The notes beneath the pieces were generated by a model, which saw only the letters and a program-made list of their open reading frames with translations, had not been told where the DNA came from and ran no database searches. Shown piece by piece: positions 22,772 through 29,719 of a stretch of DNA of 48,282 nt. Source of the DNA: Bacteroidetes bacterium UBA4416 (lineage in GTDB: Bacteria; Bacteroidota; Bacteroidia; B-17B0; Aurantibacillaceae). Each line of letters begins with the position of its first letter. Within the stretch, counting starts at the first letter, position 1. The stretch is taken from NCBI GenBank assembly GCA_002390745.1, contig DGQK01000048.1, positions 1 to 48,282 of the forward strand, in the 5' to 3' direction. Made by a program: the position numbers and the translations under genes.

Positions 22772-23127
22772 AACAAATAATTAAAATATCTATTCTACTT
22801 TTCTGTGTCTATTTTATTGCATCATGTGGAGGCAAAAGAGTAAACACAGGCGTAACGGCAAACACCACCATAACGTTTAAAGTTTGGGGGAACTGCGATA
22901 TGTGTAAAGATCGGATTGAAGAAGCGCTGCAGGTGGATGGAATAAGAACTTCTGATTGGAACAAGGACAGTAAGATCTTGACCGCATCATTTGACAGCAC
23001 AATTATTTCTCGCGACAAGATCGAAAAAAATATTGCAGCTGTCGGTCACGATACTGAAAATCAAAACGCAGAAGTTGGCGCATACGCAGACCTGCCGGAA
23101 TGCTGTAAGTATGAAAAGAAAAAATAG
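22768..23127 (+). CDS. HMA-domain lipoprotein, probable copper-binding (119 aa)
   Basis: The signal MKQIIKISILLFCVYFIASC has a good lipobox (IASC), so C20 should be lipidated. Residues 33-105 form a heavy-metal-associated domain with GNCDMC (C43, C46) in the ferredoxin-like fold of MerP/CopZ proteins. A second Cys pair (PECC, 112-113) near the C-terminus may add a metal site. Its start overlaps the stop of the multicopper oxidase by ATGA, so the two are made together. It likely binds Cu(I) in the periplasm and may deliver it to the oxidase or to export. The partner is an inference. Confidence 0.85.
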   Translation: MKQIIKISILLFCVYFIASCGGKRVNTGVTANTTITFKVWGNCDMCKDRIEEALQVDGIRTSDWNKDSKILTASFDSTIISRDKIEKNIAAVGHDTENQNAEVGAYADLPECCKYEKKK

Positions 23128-23263
23128 AAAATCAAGGCTTTAAGTGGAATATCTTATAAGAGCTGCGAAAATTTAGTACTGATTTCCTTATAAATAATAT
23201 GGCTCCAAACAAAGAAAGTATTTTTATCTCTCTGCTAAGAACAAATATATTTAAAATAATTCA

Positions 23264-23295
23264 CCAAAAAAGGGCGGTTTACCGCCCTTTTTTGG
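23264..23295 (+). terminator. Strong intrinsic terminator after the metal cargo
   Basis: A 14-bp perfect stem (CCAAAAAAGGGCGG, 23264-23277) pairs with 23282-23295 around a TTTA loop. A/T flanks on both sides would let it act in both directions. It ends the transcript of the multicopper oxidase group. Confidence 0.85.
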
Positions 23296-23519
23296 CATTT
23301 CTAAATTTTAGGTGGGATAAACAGGTCTCCTGTTTAACTATTTTAAATCTAAAATATTCGCCGCTTATCATTTAGTTTATCGCACGAGGTTTTGTTTCAC
23401 TAACTTTGTTTTAATGCAAACAAAACTGATCGGTAAAACTCTTTTCATAAAAACGTAACCTTTATAAATTTCTTTCCGTTATAATACATATGGAAAGTGT
23501 GATAAAAGTCACGAATAGA

Positions 23520-23547
23520 AAAGGCAAACTTCTAAAAGTTTGCCTTT
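23520..23547. terminator. Hairpin without strong T tract
   Basis: AAAGGCAAACTT (23520-23531) pairs perfectly with 23536-23547 around a CTAA loop. The T tract behind it is weak, so it is a possible terminator or RNA-processing hairpin ahead of the response-regulator gene. Confidence 0.45.
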
Positions 23548-23643
23548 CACGTTTGTGTTATAAATAGAAGATCGAAAAATTGAAAAATCTTACATAAGTA
23601 AGAACACCTTAAATGAAAGGTATAATGCGTGAATGGATCAAAC

Positions 23644-23651
23644 TACATTTG
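23644..23651 (+). promoter_or_regulatory. -7 promoter box (TACATTTG) before the response-regulator gene
   Basis: An exact TAnnTTTG lies four bases upstream of the ATG at 23656. It supports that start over the upstream ATG at 23629, which would lie before the presumed transcription start. Confidence 0.4.
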
Positions 23652-23655
23652 GTTC

Positions 23656-24036
23656 ATGAAGTTAGTAAATAAAGAGGTAATAGTGATTGACGATAATCCC
23701 ATAGACATTTGGCTCATTGAAAAGATGATTAGCACTTATGGTATCGATCTTTCTATTAAGCCTTTTAATTCGGCTAAAGATGCCGTAAAATTTTTCAGCG
23801 GCAATACACATAAAAAACTACATACTGTTCTTCTTGATCTTAATATGCCTGAGATGGACGGTTTTGGTTTTCTATCGGAGATGGAACGCTTAGGCCTGTC
23901 CGATCAACTTCTGGTACATGTTTTCACTGCCTCAATAAACCCCGTAGATACAGATAGGGTAAAACAATTCCCAGTAATCAGGCAGGTGATTATAAAACCT
24001 ATTACCCAGGATGTTCTTGAACATTTAATCAAATAA
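23656..24036 (+). CDS. Single-domain response regulator (126 aa)
   Basis: The whole protein is a receiver domain: acidic pair D12-D13 (VIVIDDNPID), phospho-acceptor D61 (LLDLNMPEMDGF), T91 (VFTAS) and K114 (IIKPI). All conserved residues are present. There is no output domain, so it acts by protein-protein contact, for instance as a phosphate shuttle or CheY-like switch. The partner kinase is not in the window. I chose ATG 23656 because the receiver fold starts there and a promoter box precedes it; the upstream in-frame ATG at 23629 would add nine residues. It is followed 41 bases later by a STAS-like gene. Confidence 0.85.
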   Translation: MKLVNKEVIVIDDNPIDIWLIEKMISTYGIDLSIKPFNSAKDAVKFFSGNTHKKLHTVLLDLNMPEMDGFGFLSEMERLGLSDQLLVHVFTASINPVDTDRVKQFPVIRQVIIKPITQDVLEHLIK

Positions 24037-24077
24037 GCTTTACCACATATTCCCAAACCCTCGACTGACCCTAAAAT

Positions 24078-24458
24078 ATGAATATTAAAGAACAAGTATT
24101 TTTTCACTCGACGTCGTGCTCGGTCGATGGAATTATACACACAAAGTTCAAAAAAGATATTGTTATTGATGTTGACATTGCTAAAAGCATAGTTAACGAC
24201 AGGAAATTTATGTTTGGAGATAAGCCCAGACCCATTCTTGTAGATGTGAGCGACTTACTTTCAATTGATAAATCGGCGCGGGAATATTTCAACACAAACG
24301 ATTCATGGGAATTTATTACTGCCTGTGCCGTTTATACCACTAATCCGCTTTTATATATTTTAGGAAATGCCTGGTTGATGTTGGATAAACCTATAATTCC
24401 TTCAAAAATCTTCCGTAACAAACAGTCGGCCATTACCTGGCTTAAAAAAGTTACCTGA
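24078..24458 (+). CDS. STAS-like regulatory protein (126 aa)
   Basis: The sequence alternates strands and helices over its full length, with VDVSDLLSIDKSAREYF in the place of the conserved loop of STAS domains, and CAVYTTNPLLYILGNAWL. It resembles the STAS-like DUF7793 proteins found beside receiver proteins in Bacteroidota. STAS proteins act as anti-anti-sigma or ligand-sensing partners, but the specific partner is unknown. The gene ends exactly where the convergent TPR gene ends (stop at 24456-24458 next to 24459), leaving no room for a separate terminator. Confidence 0.65.
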   Translation: MNIKEQVFFHSTSCSVDGIIHTKFKKDIVIDVDIAKSIVNDRKFMFGDKPRPILVDVSDLLSIDKSAREYFNTNDSWEFITACAVYTTNPLLYILGNAWLMLDKPIIPSKIFRNKQSAITWLKKVT

Positions 24459-24878
24459 CTAATTTGATCCTAAGGCTTCAAAAAATTTGAGAATGGCCTG
24501 TTCCTTCTCAAATTCAATAACGGTTTTAATCTCCTTTAAATCGTTAGAATCCGTCACGGTAGCTTTAATAATATCTTCTTCTGTAAACTTTGCATCTTGC
24601 TGCAATTTTAGGGCGCGCATATAGTCCTGCTTGGCCTTATTAAACTCGTCCTTTCTATAATGAGATTCACTTTTCAGATAATACGTTACAGCATCGGCAG
24701 GAGCAGATTTAATAGCTTGCTCAAAATCAGATAGTGCCTTGTCATATTCACCCAATACATTATACATTAACCCGCGCAGTCTCATAATCTGTGCATTGGA
24801 TGGTTCATGTGCCAACGCCTCGTCGCAGGACTTAATAAAATCCAGGATCATCTTTTGTCTATTTACAAGTGGGCTCAT
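24459..24878 (-). CDS. Small TPR-repeat protein (139 aa)
   Basis: Two to three tetratricopeptide repeats are visible, such as MRLRGLMYNVLGEYDKALSD then FEQAIKSAPADAVTYYLKSE and HYRKDEFNKAKQDYMRALKL. TPR proteins are protein-protein adaptors. No signal peptide or catalytic domain is present, so it is cytoplasmic. It is transcribed toward the STAS-like gene and abuts it stop to stop. Upstream lies the hairpin-rich gap 24879-25347. The partner and role are unknown. Confidence 0.75.
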   Translation of the reverse strand: MSPLVNRQKMILDFIKSCDEALAHEPSNAQIMRLRGLMYNVLGEYDKALSDFEQAIKSAPADAVTYYLKSESHYRKDEFNKAKQDYMRALKLQQDAKFTEEDIIKATVTDSNDLKEIKTVIEFEKEQAILKFFEALGSN

Positions 24879-25021
24879 TTAATAATTTCATTCTCCTGTT
24901 TATTAGACGGAAAGAATGACAAAAGGTTTAAAACATATTACTCTCGCTAAGGCTCAATAAAATACAAGTTATTGTGCACCTGAACAAGAAAAAATAGTTA
25001 TTACTTAGTTATGTTAAAAGC

Positions 25022-25185
25022 AAAAGGGTATGACCTTTTTGAGAACACACCCTTTAACAATATGGCGGGTGTGCACCTTACAGCATACGCCCGGCATAGA
25101 TGGCTTGCGACAGCCAATATCCACCAAACGAAATGAGAAGGACACACCCATATAGGGCGTCCCTCGCATTTGCCGGTGGATCAAA
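25022..25185. other. Hairpin-rich intergenic stretch, possible structured RNA or palindromic repeat
   Basis: The 469-base gap 24879-25347 has no gene I trust. It contains AAAAGG/CCTTTT (25022-25039), CACACCC/GGGTGTG (25046-25073), GGCT/AGCC (25102-25115) and a nested set: ATCCACC/GGTGGAT (25119-25125 with 25175-25181), AAATG/CATTT (25131-25135 with 25167-25171) and GGAC/GTCC (25140-25143 with 25159-25162). The nesting of three helices is unlikely by chance. A 65-codon frame on the minus strand and a 75-codon frame on the plus strand cross it and are probably incidental. Confidence 0.35.
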
Positions 25186-25290
25186 AAGATGTCGCAATTC
25201 TCTATACCATAGCAAGCGATTAACGCTAAATTTCAGTAAAGAACGAATGTTAAAGTTAACTTTTAATTTTGACATTAGAAAAGGGAAACT

Positions 25291-25327
25291 AAAAAGCCCG
25301 GTAGCAAAGGCAACCGGGCTTTTTTAA
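25291..25327. terminator. Bidirectional terminator after the integrase gene
   Basis: AAAAAGCCCGGT (25291-25302) pairs with ACCGGGCTTTTT (25313-25324) around a 10-base loop. A runs on the left and T runs on the right let it serve the minus-strand integrase and stop transcription from the left. Confidence 0.8.
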
Positions 25328-25347
25328 TAAATCCAACTGAGCGGTAA

Positions 25348-26790
25348 TTAAGCTGCTTTCGCCGTCTTTTTTTTATATTTCACCGCGCTTTCTACAGCTA
25401 CTCTTTTGTCACCTCCCTTCACTTTCTTCGCGGATTTCTGAGCAGGTGCGTTAGTAACGATCATTTCGGTTACCCGATCTAATACACTTTCTTCGTAATC
25501 CTCAGTGTAGATTTGAGCAGACCTGGAATCTTTTTGACCAAGAGCTTCCTGAACTACGTCAAGCCCAAAACCTTTGCGGCGTAACTCCGTACCAAAGGCA
25601 TATCTCAGAGTATAAGTTGTGATCTCCACGTCATCATGACCTGCATCTTTTGCGAGTTTGGTCAACGTTTTGTTAACCCGTTTTCTTTTTTGAGAATAAG
25701 TTGCGCGCCCGGTTTTACTTTCTTCATAACCGATAGGAAATACAAGTTCGTGGCCTGCTTTGTTATAGATATCATATTTATTCAGAATATCTATAGATTC
25801 AGGAGTAAGTTTGATGGACACCTTTACATTAGTTTTGCTTCTTTTGTACTCAAGCCTTCCAGACAGTAATTTTCCATTTGAGTACTTAGCATCCAGAACT
25901 TTATTTTTACTAAACTTAGCAACATCTATAAAATTCATACCGCGGTTATTGAACATAAATAGGAGATAATTCTGTGCATTCCATTCAGCTGCAGTTTTAC
26001 CGTATTTTAAAGCGCGGATATCTTCAATTACATTCATACGAATAGGTCTTGGGGTTGTGTCTTCACCTTTAACAATATAACCACCACTCCATGGATAATT
26101 ATCGAACCTTTTGTTTTTTAAAATCTCCTTAACAGCTTTGTTTGTAATTGATCTTACCGCTCTCAAATAGGGGCCAATGCCATTTAATGTATTTCCAATA
26201 GAAAGATGATGCGCTTCAAAATTTTCAAGGAAAGTAATTGTAATATCAGCTATAAGAATATCCTTTCCATCATTGAACTTTTTAAAGGCTGCAATCCCGT
26301 CTTCATACCATTTCGCTGTTCCGTTTTTCTTTTTATCGCGTGTCCGGTCAATGATCACCTGACCGAATTTTTCCAGGTAAAGATTACGCTCTTCTTTTGG
26401 TCTTGATTTATCTACATACTCCTGCACCTCCGGTTCATGTTTTTCATTCAGCTTGCTGTTAATTTTAGAGACTACAAATTCCTTCATTGCATCAAGGTCC
26501 ATTTTTTCAATTGCAAGAGCGTGATCCGATAAAGTTGTATTTACCGCTGAATAACGTTCGTGAATTGCAGAGTTAATCCGGTTGAAATTTGGATAGGTTT
26601 TTGCCACCCTGTTTTCTTTTTCAATCCATTCCGATGTGGTGAATTTATACGGTAGAGTAATTTCTCTGAAATCCGCATCCTTAAAAATCCGGATCCGTAA
26701 AGGGTAGATATTTTTATCTATCTCATTTTCGAGATCGATCAGGGATTTATCCTTCCTTCTTTTATCGAGTATAATTTTTGCTGTTGCCAT
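25348..26790 (-). CDS. Tyrosine recombinase / integrase (480 aa)
   Basis: It catalyses site-specific integration and excision. A SAM-like core-binding region lies in the middle, and the catalytic domain occupies the C-terminal half. The first arginine lies in NNRGMNFIDVAKF and a beta-strand lysine lies in YKRSKT. TYTLRYAFG carries R396, but the usual His of HxxR is Tyr393; the His/Trp after the GxL helix is Gln419 (EALGQ), and Y428 in QIYTEDY is the nucleophile. Bacteroidota element integrases tolerate variation in these positions, so activity is plausible but unproven. A lysine-rich tail follows. I use ATG 26790; the longer frame opens with TTG. The gene sits beside the tRNA-Val fragment, the expected att site. 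Confidence 0.9.
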   Translation of the reverse strand: MATAKIILDKRRKDKSLIDLENEIDKNIYPLRIRIFKDADFREITLPYKFTTSEWIEKENRVAKTYPNFNRINSAIHERYSAVNTTLSDHALAIEKMDLDAMKEFVVSKINSKLNEKHEPEVQEYVDKSRPKEERNLYLEKFGQVIIDRTRDKKKNGTAKWYEDGIAAFKKFNDGKDILIADITITFLENFEAHHLSIGNTLNGIGPYLRAVRSITNKAVKEILKNKRFDNYPWSGGYIVKGEDTTPRPIRMNVIEDIRALKYGKTAAEWNAQNYLLFMFNNRGMNFIDVAKFSKNKVLDAKYSNGKLLSGRLEYKRSKTNVKVSIKLTPESIDILNKYDIYNKAGHELVFPIGYEESKTGRATYSQKRKRVNKTLTKLAKDAGHDDVEITTYTLRYAFGTELRRKGFGLDVVQEALGQKDSRSAQIYTEDYEESVLDRVTEMIVTNAPAQKSAKKVKGGDKRVAVESAVKYKKKTAKAA

Positions 26791-26818
26791 AATCAATTTT
26801 ATTAGTAGATTTCTGTTT

Positions 26819-26826
26819 CAAAGGTA
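26819..26826 (-). promoter_or_regulatory. Integrase promoter -7 box
   Basis: On the minus strand the bases read TACCTTTG, an exact TAnnTTTG, 28 bases upstream of the ATG at 26790. The tandem 11-bp repeats lie just upstream, over or behind the expected -33 region. Confidence 0.5.
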
Positions 26827-26845
26827 AGTCAAAAAGATGAAATCC

Positions 26846-26878
26846 GTACAAGTTTGGTACAAGTTTGGTACAAGTCAG
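26846..26878. repeat. Three tandem 11-bp repeats upstream of the integrase gene
   Basis: GTACAAGTTTG occurs twice (26846-26856, 26857-26867) and a third, diverged copy GTACAAGTCAG follows (26868-26878). The 11-base period places them on one face of the helix. Their position between the integrase promoter and the tRNA att core suits integrase arm-type sites or an operator. Confidence 0.7.
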
Positions 26879-26991
26879 GGTAAATTTCAAATGGTCTCAA
26901 AAGGCACGTTAAAATATAAACAACTGATATACAGTATAATATATAAAACAATAAAATCCAAAAAAGACCAATTTGAACCACTTGGATCAGT

Positions 26992-27033
26992 CTTACAAGC
27001 AGAGGGTCGGGGGTTCGAACCCCTCAACTCCCA
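26992..27033 (+). pseudogene. 3' fragment of a tRNA-Val(TAC) gene, att site
   Basis: The bases run from the anticodon loop CTTACAA (anticodon TAC, with U33 and A37) through the GCAGA stem half, variable loop GGGTC, T-arm (GGGGG TTCGAAC CCCTC) and acceptor strand AACTCCC with discriminator A. No matching 5' acceptor strand (GGGAGTT) or D-arm lies in the upstream 100 bases, and the 5' half of the anticodon stem pairs poorly. It is therefore a displaced 3' part, as left by integration into the anticodon-loop region. The intact gene should lie at the other end of the element. Confidence 0.75.
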
Positions 27034-27034
27034 C

Positions 27035-27065
27035 AAAAAGCCTTCACCCTGTGAAGGCTTTTTTA
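27035..27065 (+). terminator. Terminator behind the tRNA-Val fragment
   Basis: AAAAAGCCTTCAC (27035-27047) pairs with GTGAAGGCTTTTT around a CCT loop, followed by T residues. It was probably the natural terminator of the interrupted tRNA-Val gene. Confidence 0.75.
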
Positions 27066-27071
27066 ATTCAG

Positions 27072-27146
27072 GGGCAATTAGCTCAGTTGGTTCAGAGCAC
27101 TGCCTCGACAAGGCAGGGGTCACTGGTTCGAGCCCGGTATTGCCCA
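27072..27146 (+). tRNA. tRNA-Val (anticodon GAC)
   Basis: The cloverleaf is complete: acceptor GGGCAAT pairs with ATTGCCC, the D-arm is GCTC/GAGC, the anticodon stem CTGCC/GGCAG encloses loop TCGACAA, and the T-arm ACTGG/CCGGT has one G-T pair. The discriminator is A and CCA is not encoded. Loop position 33 is C instead of the near-universal U if the anticodon is GAC; this is what the sequence shows. Confidence 0.92.
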
Positions 27147-27149
27147 CGG

Positions 27150-27178
27150 AAAAGTCCTGCATGCGTGTAGGACTTTTT
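27150..27178 (+). terminator. Terminator after tRNA-Val(GAC)
   Basis: AAAAGTCCT (27150-27158) pairs with AGGACTTTT (27169-27177) around a 10-base loop, ending in T residues. Confidence 0.75.
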
Positions 27179-27304
27179 CTATTTTGAATCTCTCGCCCTG
27201 AAATAAGTTGATGCACTACCAGCCGCCCGCAAAATAAACGGATGCATAGTATCCTTGAAAAAGAAGCGGATCCCTATTCACATGATTGTTGTACTTTTAT
27301 ACCC

Positions 27305-27715
27305 ATGACCGAACATTGCCTGATCCTGTTGAGAGGACTTCCCGGAAGCGGGAAAAGCACACTGGCGGCCGTGTTGAGCGAGCAGGGCAGATACCCTGTG
27401 TTTTCGGTAGATGATTATTTTACGGATCCCCTTACCGGCTCTTATCATTTTGAGTTTAAGGATAACCACCTGGCCTATAAGCAATGCGAAGCGCAAACCA
27501 AAGCAGCCATGCAACAGGGAATGCCGAAGATCATCCTGCACAATACTTTTACCATTGCCTGGGAGCTGGAAACCTATTTTAAGCTGGCAGCACAATTCGG
27601 GTATGCCGTATTTGTGTGTACTGTCGAGAACTATCATGGCCATGGCAATGTGCACCGGATTCCTGATGAGCAGATCGCTAAAATGGCGGAAAAATATAAG
27701 GTGAAGCTGTTCTGA
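27305..27715 (+). CDS. P-loop ATP/GTP-binding kinase-like protein (136 aa)
   Basis: The N-terminus ILLRGLPGSGKSTLA contains a Walker A motif. FSVDDYFTDP provides a Walker B-like acidic strand of the nucleotide-kinase type, and IILHNTFTIAWELETYF continues the pattern of small polynucleotide-kinase or zeta-toxin-like AAA_33 proteins. At 136 residues it is a minimal P-loop domain without an accessory domain. The substrate is unknown. I place the start at ATG 27305, eight codons before the P loop; an earlier in-frame ATG at 27242 would add a Cys-containing extension with no match. It is the first protein gene after the integration site. Confidence 0.75.
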   Translation: MTEHCLILLRGLPGSGKSTLAAVLSEQGRYPVFSVDDYFTDPLTGSYHFEFKDNHLAYKQCEAQTKAAMQQGMPKIILHNTFTIAWELETYFKLAAQFGYAVFVCTVENYHGHGNVHRIPDEQIAKMAEKYKVKLF

Positions 27716-27820
27716 TAATCATTGTGTGATGCCTTGGATAGCTGCATCATCCCTGGCGGTTGACGGCTTGCGTCTGCTTGCGATTTGAAGTCAGCGCTCG
27801 GTTACGGCACATGCAGGAAA

Positions 27821-27855
27821 TAAAAAAACCTCCCGGATCTACAGGAGGTCTTTTT
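27821..27855. terminator. Bidirectional terminator between convergent genes
   Basis: ACCTCC (27828-27833) pairs with GGAGGT (27844-27849), flanked by an A run and a T run. It lies between the P-loop gene (plus) and the OppA-type gene (minus) and can serve both. Confidence 0.7.
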
Positions 27856-27873
27856 AAAAGGATCATCTAAAAA

Positions 27874-29643
27874 TTATTTCTTTGGCATCTTATCCTTCGG
27901 TACCAGGTACACCACCGATAAATCAAAATAGTTCATCGGGTTTTGAGGGAAGTTACGCACATTTAACTGCTCAAGGCTGTAATTCTCATCATAAAAGATA
28001 GGCATGAAGGGCGCTTCATCGAGTACCACCTGCTCAGCCTGTGATAAGAGCTTATAACGTTTCGCCTTATCAGGCTCTGTGAAGGAAACCGAGAACAGGG
28101 AGTCGAAACACGCGTTCTTGAAGCGGGTAGGGTTGATAAAGGATTTTTCTGCCGGGTCTGCCGGAACGTGCTGGCCATAGAAAACAGTTAAGAAAATTTC
28201 CGGATCAGGATAATCGGCATACCAGGCAAGACGGAAGAAGTCGGATTTGCCCAGGTGTACCTGCTCGAGGTGTTCGGTCATAGGAGCGGTATTGATAGAA
28301 ACATCCACATTCAGGTTTTCTTTCAGCATTTTCTGGATCACCTCTGCCACCAAAACGTTGATGTCTCCGCCACCGCTGTTAATGTGCAGCGTCACTTTCG
28401 GGAAGCCTTTTCCCTCAGGAAAACCCGCCTCTTTCAGCAATTCTTTGGCTTTGACCGGATCGAAGGTGTACCCTTTCAGGCCTTTGAAATCATAGCCGTC
28501 TTTTTCGAAAGCCTCGGAGTAAGGAACCATGCCGTAATCTGCCGGCGAGCCCTCGCCCTGGATCGTAAAGTCGGCGATCTTATGACGGTCGATGGCATAG
28601 TTGAACGCCTGGCGTACCTTTTTGTTGGCAAAAGGCCCGCTTTGGGTGTTAAAGCCCAGGTAGTGAGTGTTGAGTGCGGCAGAATTCAGGATCTGGAAAT
28701 CGGTTTTACGTTCTTTGGCATGCTCCAGGTCTCCCATGATCTCGTGGAAGATCTCCACCGGCAAGCGGTACACCATATCCAGGTTGCCACTTTTGAATTC
28801 AAGGATTTCCGCTTTTTTCTCGCGGATAAATGAGTACTTCAGACCATCGAGGTAAGGCAGCTTGTTGCCGTCTTTATCGAAGCCGTAATAATCAGGATTT
28901 TTCTTCATGATGAGTACTTCGCCTTCTTTCACCGTTTCCAGGACAAAAGGGCCGGTGCCAACCGGATGGATGCGGAGATCCGCGCCGTATTTATCAACCG
29001 CTTCTTTCGGATAGATCCAACATCCCGGCATGGCCACGATGTTCAGGAAGCCGGCAAACGGAGATTTAAGGGAAATCGTGATCGTTGAGTCGTTCGTTAC
29101 TTTAACACCAGATACGGAAATGTTCTTCCCGGCTTTAGAAGAGGCAAAAGCCTCATTGGCACCAACCACACGGTCCTTGAAAGTCACGTCGAATAAAGCA
29201 TTATTCGGATCGGCGGTGCATAATTTATCGAAGCAGTATTTAACGTCGTTGGCTGTCAGCACGCGGCCTTTCCCGTCGGGAAAGCAGGCATCGGGGTGGA
29301 ATTTGACATTCGGGCGGATGTGGAAGGTCCATTCCGTCTGGTTTTCATTGCTTTCCCAGCGTGAAGCGATAGCCGGACTTATAGAAAGGTCGCTCTGATT
29401 GAATTTTACCAAACCTTCAAATAATTGAGTGCCAATATGAAAGCCGACATTCTCATTAACCGCAATAGGATTGAGGCTTTTAAAAGCTTCCACTTCATTC
29501 AATCGCATAACGCCACCCAAATAAACGCCACCTTTTCCTTCTGAGCCTCCGTGATCATCTTTTTTTTCTTCGGAGCATGAAGTACAGGACGCTAATCCTA
29601 GTGCGAGGGCACTTACAAATAGAGGAACAAATAATTTTCTCAT
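27874..29643 (-). CDS. Peptide/nickel ABC transporter substrate-binding lipoprotein, OppA-like (589 aa)
   Basis: The signal peptide ends in LASC, so C20 is the lipidated cysteine. The mature protein is a cluster C solute-binding protein (SBP_bac_5): NVGFHIGTQLFEGLVKF near the start, the GRVLTANDVKYCFDKL motif, RIHPVGTGPFVLE, KKVRQAFNYAIDRHKIADF and WYADYPDPEIFL near the end. It should bind peptides or similar ligands for an ABC importer. No permease or ATPase genes are adjacent, so it pairs with a distant transporter or works alone. Length is normal for the family. A -7 box lies 28 bases upstream of its start. Confidence 0.92.
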   Translation of the reverse strand: MRKLFVPLFVSALALGLASCTSCSEEKKDDHGGSEGKGGVYLGGVMRLNEVEAFKSLNPIAVNENVGFHIGTQLFEGLVKFNQSDLSISPAIASRWESNENQTEWTFHIRPNVKFHPDACFPDGKGRVLTANDVKYCFDKLCTADPNNALFDVTFKDRVVGANEAFASSKAGKNISVSGVKVTNDSTITISLKSPFAGFLNIVAMPGCWIYPKEAVDKYGADLRIHPVGTGPFVLETVKEGEVLIMKKNPDYYGFDKDGNKLPYLDGLKYSFIREKKAEILEFKSGNLDMVYRLPVEIFHEIMGDLEHAKERKTDFQILNSAALNTHYLGFNTQSGPFANKKVRQAFNYAIDRHKIADFTIQGEGSPADYGMVPYSEAFEKDGYDFKGLKGYTFDPVKAKELLKEAGFPEGKGFPKVTLHINSGGGDINVLVAEVIQKMLKENLNVDVSINTAPMTEHLEQVHLGKSDFFRLAWYADYPDPEIFLTVFYGQHVPADPAEKSFINPTRFKNACFDSLFSVSFTEPDKAKRYKLLSQAEQVVLDEAPFMPIFYDENYSLEQLNVRNFPQNPMNYFDLSVVYLVPKDKMPKK

Positions 29644-29670
29644 AGTGGTACGTAAAAGTTATAGTAAGCA

Positions 29671-29678
29671 CAAATATA
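29671..29678 (-). promoter_or_regulatory. -7 promoter box of the OppA-like gene
   Basis: The minus strand reads TATATTTG, an exact TAnnTTTG, 28 bases upstream of the start codon at 29643. Confidence 0.45.
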
Positions 29679-29719
29679 AACTTTAAAACTACAAATCCTA
29701 AAATATTCAGCCAATTTTG

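Larger units (their letters stand above)
23128..23655. other. 528-base gap: two hairpins, no gene seen
   Basis: I see no convincing reading frame on either strand. It holds a strong terminator (23264-23295), a second hairpin (23520-23547), and an exact TAnnTTTG box (TAACTTTG, 23401-23408) with no gene directly behind it. A short RNA from about 23413 to the second hairpin is possible but unproven. The region is AT-rich. Confidence 0.4.
1..27033. mobile_element. Integrated mobile element in a tRNA-Val gene (left end not seen)
   Basis: The right boundary is supported by an integrase gene at 25348-26790 reading away from the junction, three 11-bp tandem repeats at 26846-26878, and an orphan tRNA-Val 3' segment at 26992-27033 that lacks its 5' half. 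Integration into tRNA genes normally leaves such a displaced 3' fragment at one end. Gene content to the left is accessory (phage-like module, metal cargo, ATPase, nucleotidyltransferase), while content to the right is housekeeping. I searched by eye for a second copy of the tRNA segment in the first 26 kb and found none, so the left end lies outside the window or the window begins inside the element. Whether all 27 kb moved as one unit is an inference. Confidence 0.6.

Noticed and set aside
23401..23547. Small RNA gene from the TAACTTTG box to the hairpin at 23520
   Set aside because: Only a promoter-like box and a hairpin with a weak T tract support it; no conserved structure is seen.
25078..25275. 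65-codon minus-strand frame and 75-codon plus-strand frame crossing the hairpin-rich gap
   Set aside because: Both overlap the nested hairpins, and neither has a recognisable domain or promoter. They are more likely chance frames over a structured stretch.
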